A stretch of 64,000 bases of DNA from Ehretia macrophylla (taxonomy: Eukaryota > Streptophyta > Magnoliopsida > Boraginales > Ehretiaceae). Location: positions 2,740,501 to 2,804,500 of the forward strand of contig CM075770.1 of assembly GCA_037974665.1 (NCBI GenBank), in the 5' to 3' direction. Under the pieces are notes generated by a model. The model searched no databases, was not told the origin of the DNA, and was given only the letters and a program-made list of their open reading frames with translations. Within the stretch, counting starts at the first letter, position 1. Every line of letters starts with the position of its first letter. Both the position numbers and the translations under genes were made by a program. Below are positions 15,958 through 27,967 of the stretch, one piece after another.

Positions 15958-18069
15958 GTGCTAAATGAAATACGTTAAGTGATCGATTATACATATAAGT
16001 TGCTAATTATATGGAAAACAAAAATTGTTTATCGATTTCATATTTATATGCATTTTTTTTTGGCTTAGTTTGGCAATACCTTTCTTCCGACTCAAATTTC
16101 AAGTGTTTTACAACACTTTTCCTTAACAGATTGGACAAAGACATCGAATATAAAATTTTCCTTTATTAAATAGGCACTTTCAATTATAAGCAATAAAATT
16201 GACTTAAGCAGCAAGCTTTTAGCTTATAAGAAAACATTTTTCTAAATTTACCCAGAAGAAAAAGACAAGGGGTGGTAAATAAAATTAACTAGAAGTGTAT
16301 GACCAGAAGGAGATTTGAATTTTGAAGACTTGGTTTGAGTTTGGCACGTGAGAAGATAAAGTGGAACGTGCGAGAGCTTTGCTTGGTTCATTTTACTGGA
16401 CGGCGTGCATGGGTCCCGATGATCTTGAATACGGCGTGGGAGAGCTCACGTGGTGGGGCTAAGTTACGTCATTTTTTTTTTTAACAACTCATTTTATGAA
16501 ATACTACATTATATTCAATATTCACAACTTTAAATTTTGTAATAAAATGATGCATTTTAATGCTTTTTTAAATTAGTTAAATATTAAATAATATTTATAA
16601 TAAAAATATATAAAATTAAAATTATAACGAATCATTATTTGACATGTTACGCGTTGCGTGAAGTCTTTGAGATTTGATTATGGGCCCTCTGACTATCCGT
16701 GTTTCGTTTGTTTGTATAGAATAAAGATGGGATTGTTTTTGACCAAGTACTTCGGCCCGCGCTCTGACCACTAATTCAAATTTCGTCTTTGGTCGGGCAA
16801 GTGGTGTCTGTCTGACACGTGGCCTATTTGGTGACCCGTGCACTTTTGGAGCTTAATCCTTTGATTCTTGTTTTTTTTAATATGTTTGGTCCATACTATT
16901 GGGCCTGATATAGCCCAATTTCGAATGAGTTTTTCAACGGAGTTAGTCTGTAGGTATTACTCTTAATGCAGAATTGACTTGTGTTCTGGACAATAGTCTT
17001 GGCATGACGGAATTTTTTTTAGAAAGTCTTTTAGTTTAAACTAGAGATTCAGATCCTGGTATACACAATCTCGTTTAAAGGAGGTACAACTTAAGTTATT
17101 TAAATACAAAATTTATTGAGATTAATCCATGAAGATTAACTTTTTAATTGATTCGAATTCAAAAAGTGAGCAAATCTCTTGTTTATGCTCCACGCTCTCT
17201 ATAGGTAGACTATCTCGAGGTTGGTTATTTGTGGTAGTATTCCATTTCTTTTCTAATCAATTTAGCTTATATCCAAGTCATTTCAGAAAAAAAAATACTG
17301 ATATTTCAATATATCATTTATAAATGTGCTCGAGCAAGTTGAGATTGATCTAAGATCAACTTGACTTAAGCTTCAAATCTTACGCCCTCTCATCATGAAC
17401 ATTGTCTTACTTTGACTAAATTAGGCTAAATCTAATATAATTGTGCTTAAGTTGAGTTTCTTATCATAAAAAAGAAAAGAAAAGAAAAAAATTATGATTA
17501 GGCTTGTTGAGGCCATGTCGTGCTTTTTGTACATTAGCTATTACACCTCTGCAAAAGCACAATTGTGAATTGATCTGATGGATACATAACGACAAAGGAA
17601 AAGAATACATTGTTTTAATTGAAAGGATGATCAATCACTTCCATTAATACTGGGGAATACATCTTATATACACAAATCTGGAGTCCTTCATAATGATATA
17701 TAATTTCATGCAGAAGACTAATGATGCGTCCTTCTACATTTTTTTTTTGGTTCTGAATAATGAGATTGTAGAAAGTTATACCTGGCAATTCCCTGTGGGG
17801 GGGCGACCAAAGGCCAAAATACAAAGTATTGAATATCATCATCAACAATAAGCTTGATACTCCATGAGAACTTCATGCCTGGAACCAGCAGTGCTCCCTT
17901 ATTCTAAAAGGCCCTTTCTCGACATATCCGAGAAGTAAAGAATTGCTGTATAAAATCTTCCAATGATATCAAAAAATTGTTCGTGTCACAATTCTTTCAA
18001 AAAGGTCAGAAAGGATGCTTAGACGGACCTCCCTTGGTGATCCAGTTCCATGAGCGGAGTATAATACGT
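15958..18069. other. Intergenic, downstream of the Gypsy remnant and of BAC2
   Basis: No credible gene. The region has CACGTG-type motifs (about 16342, 16447 and 16814) with no plus-strand gene behind them. 17600-18069 probably includes the BAC2 3' UTR. The short open frames here have no recognisable domain. Confidence 0.5.
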
Positions 18070-20084
18070 TCATAATGCATTTTCTGCGGTAATGGTGGTT
18101 GCGGGATTGTCATTATTGTCGAAAAAGAATCTTAGAGCTGTTTCATAGGCTGTGAAGATGGCGCCATTGACTATAAAAGCTCTGCTAACTGCAGTTCCCA
18201 GACCTCGCCACAGCACACTGTACCCCTCTTCCTTTACACTTCGGCTGAGGCAATCGATAATGCCATTGTATTTGAATGGAGAAGAATCTGATTGAGCCTG
18301 GAGTCTGGTCTTAACTACATCCAGGGGATAACAACATATCCAGCTAGCGACGCCAGCAAATCCACCCGCGATAAGCATTGTTCTGAAGCTCTCTTGGCCA
18401 TTCTTCCTACAGCCTGGATGAAGTTGCTCTCTCAAATACTCGTATGTCCAGAAGTAGAAGCCGTGAGAGGGCGCATCTCTTAGCATGGTGATAGTTAAAC
18501 CGCGATATATTCCCCTCAAACCTTCTGTCCTTAATATGCGTCTGGCAACATCCATTGGACCTCTGGGATTGCTATTGTCTCGAGTTTTCCTCTGCAACTG
18601 GAGGCGGATTTTCACTAGTTCGACCGGGCTAAGGATCAGGCTCTGTATGGCTCCTGTTCCAACTCCTCCTAGAGCAACTCCTTTGTACGAAGGTGGATCA
18701 GTGGCTGGCATATTCTTGTTAAATGCTCTTGACAGAATAGCATAAATCTGGAAAACCGTGGCATTCTGCGATATGAAGATGATCAGATCATCAACTCAAC
18801 TTCAATGTATGTGAAAAGATTCAGCAACAGAAATGCTTGCGTTGTGAATGAGAATGAGTACTACTACCAGATGAGATTATAGATGATTTTTCTTACATGT
18901 TTTAGGTTTTCTCACTATCAGGGGTGAATTTAAATATTTTATCAGTGGTGCTAAGTGGATTTGAAAAACAAAAGTAGGGTTACGGAGGCTAATTTGGTTT
19001 TTAAGATAAAAAATATCGATGAATTTTAACATTGGTTGCAACCCCACAACTCAAAGTATAGATTCACTTGTGATTGCAGCTCGGAGGAGTGAAATTATGA
19101 GTTGGAATGCAAGAAATACACATAATCGATCTTTGTCTGTCTCTTGCACGCATCTTTAACTCGTGACACTGACCATGAACTCATAAGAATGAAAATCAAA
19201 ACAGAAAATGTTTAATGATTTTAGTTACGTGTAAGATAACAATAGGAGGCACACTTTTTCTTTGTTTGGTATGCTGAGAGTGGGATTCTTATCAGCAGCA
19301 CCGTGTCAAAAAGGATAGGATCAAGAAGAAAAAATAGTTTACATATTAGTCAAATGAGCCAAATTTTATCCGTACACCTCAATTTCGCAGAGCTGACACC
19401 ACATTTGCAGAGAAAAATGTCCCTTTATAGTTCATACTTCATACTGCGTGAAAAATTTCGGACAAGTCTAGATTAACACAATCAGTTTTTTTGTGGGACC
19501 TACGCGTGTAGGTCCTGAGAGTTTTCCCATGCGGCATAATCGGGGCAATCTACATGACATTCAAAGTACCTTCAATATAGTTCTGAATTAACCTAACATT
19601 CCAAGCACTAAAACTGGAAAATTTATTACCGAATCCCAACTAGGCCAAAGTTTTGCAGCAAGAACAAATGGAAATCATGTTACAAATCTTGAAATAACAA
19701 AGGAATGAAACCAACATCATAAAATTCGTGCTGTATTAACGAAGAACCATGGTCAATGACGTATCTAGAATTTTTGCTCTAAACATATAATTTGATAAAC
19801 AAACGATATATTCTTGACTAATTAATTTTTCCAGAGAGTGCGAGTCATACCTGAAATGTCACAGAAGCCAAGGGAGCACCCATACCCCTGTACAGGGCAC
19901 GGGGTCCTTCGCTAGCAACAACTTGCCGGAGGATGCCGAAAGCCGATCCTGCTCTCGAATGCTGCTGCCTAACTCTGATGGTATCGAGGGGATAGCCGGC
20001 GATGATACCGGCCATACCCCCACATCCTCCGGCTACAAACTCCCTCCCACGACTGCTTGCAAGAAACTCGGGCCAGAAATCCAT
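18070..20084 (-). CDS. BAC2: Mitochondrial basic amino acid (arginine/ornithine) carrier, BAC2-like
   Basis: Inner-membrane carrier of the SLC25 family. Exon 1 is 20084-19851 and exon 2 is 18765-18070. They join in phase 0 (ACATTTCAG/gtatga ... gcag/AATGCC) to give 309 residues. The three carrier repeats each show the signature: YPLDTIR in repeat 1, SPVELVK in repeat 2 and YPLDVVKTRLQ in repeat 3, each followed by an EG.....YRG or WRG segment. The N-terminus MDFWPEFLAS and the segment PPSYKGVALGGV match the Arabidopsis BAC2 pattern from memory. Arabidopsis BAC2 transports arginine, ornithine and related basic amino acids and is linked to stress and arginine breakdown. No frame break is seen. 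The intron is 1,085 bp. Confidence 0.93.
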
Positions 20085-20465
20085 TTTATCCTCCTGCTTT
20101 CATTCCCCACACAATCCCACCACCTTATCTTCTTGCACCTCCTCCTTGATAAGTAACCAATCTTTGTTTCCTTAAACGTCGACACAACCTATCATCAACA
20201 GTAGAAGTTATCTTTTTACTTTCGTAATCTTTTTATGGAAACAAGTCCAATCATGGGGTACTATAATTGAGTTGCCTTATGCACAAGAAGGTGTGACAAC
20301 TTTGCTGTTTCTTGGTACTCTCTTTTCTGCAGAATCCGAGTTTTCTAATATTTTACAAACTTTGTCTGATTTTTGAGGAAAGAAATGTTACATGCCACCG
20401 ATGCTATTTTGTTGGGACTTTAATATGGTATGTGCATGCCACGAGAAACGGACAAACAAGCTATG

Positions 20466-20473
20466 CCACGTGG
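20466..20473. promoter_or_regulatory. Palindromic G-box CCACGTGG upstream of BAC2
   Basis: CCACGTGG (in GCCACGTGGAC) lies about 380 bp upstream of the BAC2 ATG. G-box/ABRE cores bind bZIP and bHLH factors. Function here is inferred from position only. Confidence 0.45.
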
Positions 20474-20823
20474 ACCAATGCATGGTTTGTAGTTGCCATC
20501 AAAACTGTCCTAGTGCGCACTTCGAGCCTGATGTCAGCCCAACTTTTCAAGTGGGCGCCCAACCTAACACAGTTTGCCGTGAACGAAAAAGTTAGAACCA
20601 CGGTTCTTGTAATTCTATCACTTCGTTATTAATTTACTATTTTTATTTTATTTTGGGAGGCTAATGTCTTGTACTAAACATTAGTAATTTTAAGAGTGGA
20701 TTCTACTACTCTATTTTTTTTTATAAGGAGAAGGAGCTGATGCGGAAAGTAATTTAAAGTATGGCAGCCTGAACTTTGGTTAATTCTATAATTGACGAGC
20801 CAATCAGCACATTTGTTTATTTT

Positions 20824-21764
20824 TCAAAAGACGTGGAAGAACTTGTAGGACTCGTGACTTGAGAAAATAGCTTTGTAATCTTCCAAAAGAGGTGTGAGTG
20901 GGCTATTGTGAACCACTGAACTTGTGATCAACTGAATCACAACTTGGTAGTCAGTCTCAATAAAGAGGTGTTGCAAGCCCATTCTTTTTGCTCTTTTCAG
21001 TCCCTCCCAAAGTGCTGTAAGTTCTGCAACGTTGTTGGTGGTGATTCCCAGATTCATGGTAAAACTATCGATCCATTTGTCATTCTCATCCCGAAAAATG
21101 CCACCCGCACCTGCAAGTCCTGGGTTTCCCTTCGCGCAACCATCGGTGTTGAGCTTAATTCCATGGGGGGTTTACTCCAACTAATCTGTATTTCTTGCCT
21201 TGGGTGTAGAGAGTCATGCAACTGGGTTTTCCAAGCCAAAAAGGCTTCTTCAGTCTATTTAAGAACCAGAGTGATAAATTGAGAGTTGTTTGGTGGTTGT
21301 CTCCTGGCAAATATGAAACTATTTCTGAACCTCCAAAACCACCAAATTGTAAACGAGAAAATGTGGCGCCATTGCAATCCTCTAAAAAGCTGTTTGTTTG
21401 AAACATTGCTATTGATCCAATGTTCCCAAGTGCAGTTCATGAAGCTTTGGAGCTGAGATGTTGGGATTAGAAGTTTCCAAACTTCTGTAGCAAGACTGCA
21501 GTGTTTGAAAATATGGTCAATATCTTCCTTTATTGCCCCGCATCTTTCGCAATCAGTATTACCCACGAGGCCTCTTCTTGCTAACTGGTCCTTGGAAGCA
21601 ATGCGTTGATGTGCAATATGCCAGATGAAGCTTCTAACACGTTGTGGGCTTTCTAACTTCCATATTGCTTTCCAATTAATTGGTGGTTTTTTCGAGGATT
21701 GATTGTAAAGTTCGTAAGCAGAGGCAACGGAGAAATTACCTTTTGGGTCACCACCCCAGACCAT
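20824..21764 (-). mobile_element. LINE (non-LTR retrotransposon) 3' remnant: zf-RVT and RNase H-like
   Basis: On the minus strand 21764-21255 encodes a zf-RVT region (FSVASAYELY, WKAIWKLESPQRVRSFIWH, CERCGAIKEDIDHIFKHC), which follows reverse transcriptase in plant LINEs. 21239-20824 encodes the RNase H-like tail (TTNNVAELTALWEGLKRA, FIETDYQVVI). The parts are in different frames, so it is frameshifted (around 21255 and 21055). The reverse transcriptase and endonuclease are absent, consistent with 5' truncation. No poly(A) tail or target duplication was recognised. Confidence 0.85.
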
Positions 21765-21862
21765 AAAATCCTCACGACTGGAGTTTACTATTTAATTGTG
21801 AATTAATGTTGTCATGGGTACTGTATTTTTCAGTGGAAGAAAATTCTTATATCAAACCAAAT

Positions 21863-22127
21863 GATTATCTAGTCATGAAACAAAATAATAAAATTTTATA
21901 TAATGTAGAGTCTACTTATGTGTGAGAAGACCATATAGTTATAAGTCATGAAAAACTAACTTGTTAGTGAATTACTAGTATTTTTAGCTAGCCAATCGAT
22001 CATTTGGCCATAAAACAAAATAATTAATTTTATATAATGTGAGGTCTATTGAAGTGTGAAAAGACTAAATAGCTATTAATCTGATGAAAAACTAACTTTT
22101 GAGTGAATGACAAGTGGCTAGCCAATC
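21863..22127. repeat. Two tandem copies of a 130-135 bp AT-rich unit
   Basis: 21863-21997 and 21998-22127 share the order 'aaacaaaataat', 'tttatataatgt', 'gtctact/gtctatt', 'gtgtga.aagac', 'atgaaaaactaact' and end in 'gctagccaatc'. They are not identical, so the duplication is old. Confidence 0.85.
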
Positions 22128-22525
22128 ATGGTTTGGGCCCTTTTGGATCCGTAGTAAAGTTTCCAAAGAGAGGTGGCTTGTGGCATGTGAGTAGGATACC
22201 ATTGAATCATAAAAAGTGCGAAGGATTTGTGATGAAGGGTCGTATTCATGCATCTCTTAGGCAGATTCAGTATTACATGATTACATCACCAACCTTGCTT
22301 TCGGCCATCATAGTTGAGGCAACTTTCAAACTTCAAAGCAACTTGAACTCTAATCCTGTGGTACACTTTCGGAAGTTGCAGAAGTATCTTAGGAGAATGA
22401 ACCTGAAGAAATATCCAATCCTAGGATATGTTTTAGGGGATTGGCTTAAAAATGTTTGTGGGTTCCACTACTTTAATTTGATGTGTGAAAATATGCGTGG
22501 GTGGTCCTCACATTTTTTTGTCTAG
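22103..22525 (+). other. Open frame of unknown origin, no ATG at its start
   Basis: A stop-free stretch of about 140 codons follows the tandem repeat. It opens with GTG, and the first ATG is about 43 codons in. It is rich in Lys, Leu and Tyr, and no known domain is recognised. It could be a decayed exon or transposase fragment, or chance. No splice partner was found. Confidence 0.2.
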
Positions 22526-22527
22526 GA

Positions 22528-23460
22528 TGTACGATGTTTTAAAATTTTTTTCTATGTTTGAGAGCTATGTAGAAATGGAAATTATAAAATAGGCTTTCGT
22601 TTATATTATAGGTTTACTTCTCATAATATTAGATATCTAACAACCAACGTCAAGATCATGTTGAATTTTCTTAACACAGAATAGGTTAGGCTTTTTGTCA
22701 ATGATAATTTGAAGAGTTTCCTTTTAGTAAGTTAATTTCTTTCTTTCCAATTTATGTAGCGCTAAGTATTCAAAACCCAACTCTCATCAATCAAGCTGAA
22801 CAAAGGTAAAACTCCAGTTGATTAAGCTGAAGAAATGTAAAGTGTGAAAATAATCTCCGATTCTTGGTGAAGTTAAATCTTAAACTATATAGTGTCATAA
22901 TAATCTAATGATTTCCTACAATTTATAAAAATATGACTCGTTATTCTTTGTGTCTAACAGCCACAGAGGTTTTTACCACAATCTTATCAACCATAGGGGT
23001 TTTATTAATTATTAAACCGTTATAGTACCTTAAAATTAAATATGCAACATCAACAAAACTACATAGTTTCTTTTGCTCTTAAGCTTTTCCGTTTTTCGGA
23101 AGCTTGATAATACAGTGAGTGCACATGGTATCATCCAAATTACCATGTAAGATTATCTTTTAAAGCATGTTTATTTATTGTCTTAAATGCCCTAACATTC
23201 TCTAGACCAAGTGTCCCATATTTATGGAGAAATAAACAGTTATGCTGATTGATTAACGTACTTTAGTTTTTACTAGTCCTTTGGCTATTACTCAGTTGAT
23301 CAACTCTCTCTTTACCGCTATTAGTATTTTAAAAAAAAGATAAAAATGGTGAGACATAATAATTGTTATATAACGCGGCTTACCTTGTTTATTTATTGCC
23401 CTAATTATATATTGCTTCATTTTGATGAAAGTCTCTGGTGCCTCGAGTCACCAAATAGCA
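22528..23460. other. Intergenic, nothing recognised
   Basis: AT-rich sequence upstream of the small acidic-protein gene. No gene, repeat or element with clear ends is seen. Confidence 0.5.
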
Positions 23461-23462
23461 TC

Positions 23463-23553
23463 GGCCCAGCTTTCCAAGCCCAAGTGAGAAGATCATTAGG
23501 GCCCATAAGTCATGCACAAGTATCTTGAATGGTAGGCCCAATAAAAGGGCCCA
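23463..23553 (+). promoter_or_regulatory. Cluster of four GGCCCA (site II-type) elements
   Basis: GGCCCA occurs at 23463, 23500, 23535 and 23548, the second and fourth as GGGCCCA, 85-175 bp upstream of the ATG at 23638. TGGGCY/GGCCCA elements are common in promoters of plant housekeeping, ribosomal and organelle-targeted protein genes. Confidence 0.6.
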
Positions 23554-23637
23554 TTGGTGTGCGAAGAAAGAATCTTGCTAAAAAAATATTCAAACAAGAG
23601 TAGATTTGGTAAGACCAGCCTGAGAGCAGCGGCCATT

Positions 23638-25436
23638 ATGGCGTTGCTGTCCGTATCGCTCTCTCCTCTGCCGCACGCCGCCGTAGTCGTTGCTCACATG
23701 CCGGCTTTTACTGCAACCACGACAACCAACACTTTAATGCCTAGCCGCCAACTACGGCGGCGGAGGGCGTCACACGTGGTGGGTATGGCTCCGGAAGAAG
23801 AAAAGATGACTCGTCGTTCGCCTCTTGATTTTCCCATCGTATGTTGTTGTTACCCTTCTCTTTGTATTATCTTTACTTCCCAATTAATTTATTTTTATTT
23901 TTAAGTTTTGGGTAAGGTACTTAGAATATAGAGAAAAACGAAAAATTCTAGAAATTAAGTTTTTTAGCTTGTGACGCAGAGGTCACGGGTTCGAATATTG
24001 GAAACTGTTTCTTTTCCTTGCAAAAATTTAAGATAAGGCTATGCATAATAGACCCGAAATGTGTCATTTCAGACATGGCATAGCAGCAGCTTGATGCACC
24101 GAGCTCTTCCTGTGTTGGGCTGCCTTTTTAAGCTAATAGATGGTAGATTTTAGTAGTCAAAATCTTGAAAAAAAACACTTTCAATTGCTTAATTGCTTAG
24201 TTATGTAGCATGGGTTAGTGTTTGATTAAGTAGTTAATTGCTGAGCTAAGCTTATTTGGTGTTTGAAATCTATTTAATGAATGGGTAGCACTGGTTTGAT
24301 GCCAATAATTTTAGGAAGTCGTCTCATGGTAGTACCAGTCAACCCCATTTAGTGGGAGAAAACTTAATTTGATTTGGTTTGATCTCATGGTGGTACCACA
24401 CTGCAGAGTTTTCATTGATGTCCGATATGATGATAGTCTATGCGATATAGAAACAAAATTTCATAATTTTCTTTGTTAGGCAATGCGCGCTGGTGGCTAT
24501 GAGTACAAATAAGTCTTTTTTTTACCCCTTCAAAGTAAGGATAGTACATATTGTTCGACGAATTTTATTATTTCTTTACTTTTCTAGGACTACATATGTC
24601 TCTCCTTTTGACGAAATTGATTGTGCATTTTGTTGTTGCCAACATATACAAGGCTTTCCGGAGCTGTCATGGTGAAATAACTGGCAGTGTGTTTGAGCAA
24701 TGACTTTAGAAATTCTAATGCATATCGTGATAAAGAAAAGATTCGGCCTTTTGAGAAAAGAAGCTAAATAGGATGTGACTCTTCATTTCACTTATCCAAC
24801 AAAAAAAAAAAGAGGATGCAACTCTTCTGAAAGCTTGTAATTTCCTACAATTTGTGATTGAGATGTTTAGATTTACCGTGAACTTGAATAGTTTGCTCCT
24901 TACATTTTTCCCATTTTAGTAGATGATGCTTAGATGTGATATAACTGATTGGACATTTTGATACAATGATATCGTCACCAAAGCATAATGTCAAGGTGAC
25001 TAAAATTTGCGGCTCGTGATTACATCTGGGCAAGTTCTTCATACATGCCTCCTGACTATTATCTTGAATGTGAAAGCTTTCCCCGCTATGTATTTCTATT
25101 TCTACTTTGTTGGGAGTTTATCCTTTGCTCTTATGTATTTGTTCCATTATGCTTTTTTTTTTTTTTTTTTTTCCCTGTCGCTATTGCATTGTACTGCGAA
25201 TTGTTCAAGCATTTGTAATATGTTGCATATTTCAAACACTAATTGTACAGGAATGGGAAAGGCCAAAGCCTGGACGGAGACCAGATATCTTTCCCCAATT
25301 CAGCCCAATGAAAACTCCATTACCACCGCCATTGCCAGCTGATCCACCTGAAGAAGATGAGGAAGACGAAGAAGAAAAGAAAGAAGAAGAGGAAGAAGAC
25401 CCTGAAAAGGAAGATCCAGACAAACCAGAAAAATAG
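23638..25436 (+). CDS. Small acidic protein of unknown function, probably plastid-targeted
   Basis: Two exons, 23638-23838 and 25251-25436, join in phase 0 (CCCATC/gtatgt ... tacag/GAATGG) into 128 residues. Residues 1-45 or so are Ala/Ser/Thr/Arg-rich with almost no acidic residues (MALLSVSLSPLPHAAVVVAH, then MPSRQLRRRRA), like a chloroplast transit peptide. The middle part DFPIEWERPKPGRRPDIF is well ordered and crosses the splice junction. The C-terminal third is proline-rich and then almost pure Glu/Asp/Lys, ending PDKPEK. The ATG at 23638 (gccattATGGCG) is preferred over the longer open frame because its context is good and the upstream frame has no ATG. I recall similar short uncharacterised proteins in other plants but cannot name one. 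The acidic tail suggests binding to a basic partner, which is inference. Confidence 0.75.
23966..24056 (+). mobile_element. tRNA-derived SINE fragment (Au-like) in the intron
   Basis: The string gtcacgggttcgaa (B-box GGTTCGAAT at about 23988), followed by 'ggaaac', 'cttgcaaaaat' and 'aaggct.tgcataatagaccc', matches the layout of the plant Au/TS SINE family. The A-box side is worn, and no tail or target duplication was identified. Confidence 0.6.
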
Positions 25437-26462
25437 TCTCCAGGTATTTTGGTCGTTCCATTATCAAACAAATCATTGCGGCATATATGTACGGGTCTTA
25501 TTCATTGTCTCTTTTTGTTGAGAAACGAGCTGTTGGCATAATGGCCTCTTTTCAAGTTCAGATCATGGTCATACGCGAACTGGGTTTATGTTTCGGTACA
25601 GTTAAGTGTACTATAGACAACTGTTTTCCAGAACTAGTGGTATCTTTTCATTAGAGTTTCTTTATCTTAGGGTTTTTATAATTTGGAAGTGTAGCAAGTT
25701 TGCAACATACAATTTTGAAATGTAGACCTTGTGATATGGTAATAATGTTTGTAAGGCACCAGTTGTTGAACTTTGTCTAGAGTACCATTTGTAATTTCAC
25801 TTATGAATATTTAAGAGAACCTATTTGAATCTTACATCAATTGTTATTTTCTCATTTCTATACTTGTCTTCTCAATTGAGTCTGTCATCTAATGTTGAAA
25901 TGTTGAATTTCGATGAAACATCAATTGTTAGCAAATGTGATGCATTCTTTGCAAGTAGATTGAATTCTTGTAGAGGATCCCTAACAAGATTCGGCATTAC
26001 AACCACGCATGCATCTATAGAGGATCCCTTTTTATTACACTATGAGCAAGCTCTTCATTTCATCATGTGTATTAATAATTTACAATTATTAAATTTTACT
26101 CGTAACATAATATAAAACCGTTCCCCTATTAGAAGAGTGCTTGTTTTTCTCTCCTCTGGACTAGATCAAAACTTTGATCACAACCGATCTATGAACTCCC
26201 AAAAACCACACTGATCAAAGTTAAATAAATAAAAAGAAAGAATACTAATCATTTGCATAATCAATATCTAACAGACAAAGACAATATCAATGCTAATTTA
26301 TATCAAAAGGAGCAAATTCATAAATTTATTTGTTTCACAGCGAGTCATTGCAGCACAACACTTAATTAACATCAACCAGAAGAAGCGCCACTAAAATAGA
26401 TGATAAAATCAAAATGCAATCATGATAGACAAATTTCTACTTACAGTGAACTACACAAGGCC
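25437..26462. other. Convergent 3' regions of the acidic-protein gene and TMA7
   Basis: No gene is seen. The region should hold both 3' UTRs. The open frame at about 25825-26115 has no recognisable domain. Confidence 0.5.
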
Positions 26463-27930
26463 TCATTTCTTTCCACTTTTTTTCAGCCCAGCGCCTCCAA
26501 TTGATCCCTTCTGTGCCTTTGTCTTGAGCTCCTTAAGCGCCTGCATTCACAATGTCGTATTCAAGACTATGTCAAAAAGCCATATGGAAAGATCACAAGT
26601 CTAAGAGCAAGAAATATCTCACCTTTTCCTCTTCCTTTTTCTTCTGAAGGTAGGCCAAATCAGACTGCAAAGAAAGACAAATCCAAACCATAAGATAAAG
26701 ATTGGACATGTACAATACCAGACGGACATGAAAGCTCCCTATACATGGAAATGCATACAAGGGTTGGACGTGTCAAATTTGCCTACACCATTTACTTGAA
26801 GATATAGATATTCATCCAAAGCACCCAGAAATGGCAGCCTAGGAAGTGGACACGTTCTTTTACAGAAACTCTGTCGAGTAATTTGTATAATGAACATAAT
26901 ACGACAAACACCAAATGAATGTCTATCTTGACTTGGCCCAAGAAGATATAATATCAACACCTAAGACAAGGAGACAAATCTTCGTCCAAAACAAAATATG
27001 ACAAATGCCAAATACCAAGTGTAACGCGCAAGGCAACAATAGAACCACAGAACATACATGAACCCGCAAATCACTTGATATAAAGATTTAGAACAAAACC
27101 AATCAAATTATAGTCATTGCATTTAATAAAAGAAGGGAAAAACACTCAAAAACTAGCATTAGAAAATTTTAATTTTTTTTGGCTTCCGATCCAATTCCAA
27201 AATCCGAAGCTCTAACTCTTACTGAAACAAACATAATCTTAATATCTCTCACAAAACGACATTGCTCAAGTCTCAACTCCCTCCAAATCAGGCGAAAGAT
27301 AAATATCAAAATCACACCGAACTTTAACTCTTGATCCGAAATCCTTGAAACTACATGGTTCCAAAACAACCTAATATCAAATCACCTAATATCAAATCTA
27401 GATTTCCAATCCCATCTAAATCCACGTAAACACTAAACACAATATATTTGAATTCCACTTTCCCTTTTCTTAAAAGTTACCTAAAGAAAACACTTTTTAT
27501 TTTCGAGTCACTAAAACAGTTTTAATTGATCCAAAGAGGATCCCACTCTTCCTGACCCGCCAGTGGCGCAAATTTCATGCACCACGCTGCCCTTTACAAA
27601 CGAAAAACTACAATTCATTTCTTTTTTAACAGATCATGATATATAAATTGCATTAAAACCCTGTAAAAACAACATAAATTGAAAAAAAAAAAATCAGCTA
27701 AAAATATAATACCTCGTCGTATTCTTTTTTCTCAGCCTTTGGTTGCTTCAAAGGCTTCGCCTTTCCACCTATAATCCAACACCAAAGAGCAAAAACCAAT
27801 AAATAAATAAAAGTTCACACCTTTTTAAATAAGATTGAAAAATTCAATAAAGACCATAGCTTTTTGTACTAATTTAACGCAAAAAAAAAAATAATAATTA
27901 CTGATATGCATTACCTTGCTTAGAAGACAT
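26463..27930 (-). CDS. TMA7: Translation machinery-associated protein TMA7
   Basis: Small conserved eukaryotic protein associated with ribosomes and translation. Four small exons fit exactly: 27930-27915 (16 nt), 27768-27713 (56), 26664-26623 (42) and 26540-26463 (78), totalling 63 residues plus stop, close to the usual 64. The protein begins MSSKQGGKAKPLKQPKAEKK, has a Lys/Glu-rich helix (LQKKKEEEKALKELK) and ends with the family signature GGAGLKKSGKK. No single exon is long enough for simple frame searches to flag, so it is easily missed. The introns are 146, 1,048 and 82 bp. No defect is seen. Confidence 0.95.
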
Positions 27931-27952
27931 GGTTGAATTTTTTTCTTTTTTT

Positions 27953-27967
27953 TTAGGGTTAGGGTTT
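27953..27967 (-). promoter_or_regulatory. Double telo-box in the TMA7 leader/promoter
   Basis: On the minus strand AAACCCTAACCCTAA lies about 23 bp upstream of the TMA7 ATG. Telo-boxes (AAACCCTAA) are known promoter elements of plant ribosomal-protein and translation genes. Confidence 0.65.

Noticed and set aside
16330..16850. Several CACGTG motifs as a possible promoter
   Set aside because: No gene starts downstream on either strand, so position gives no support.
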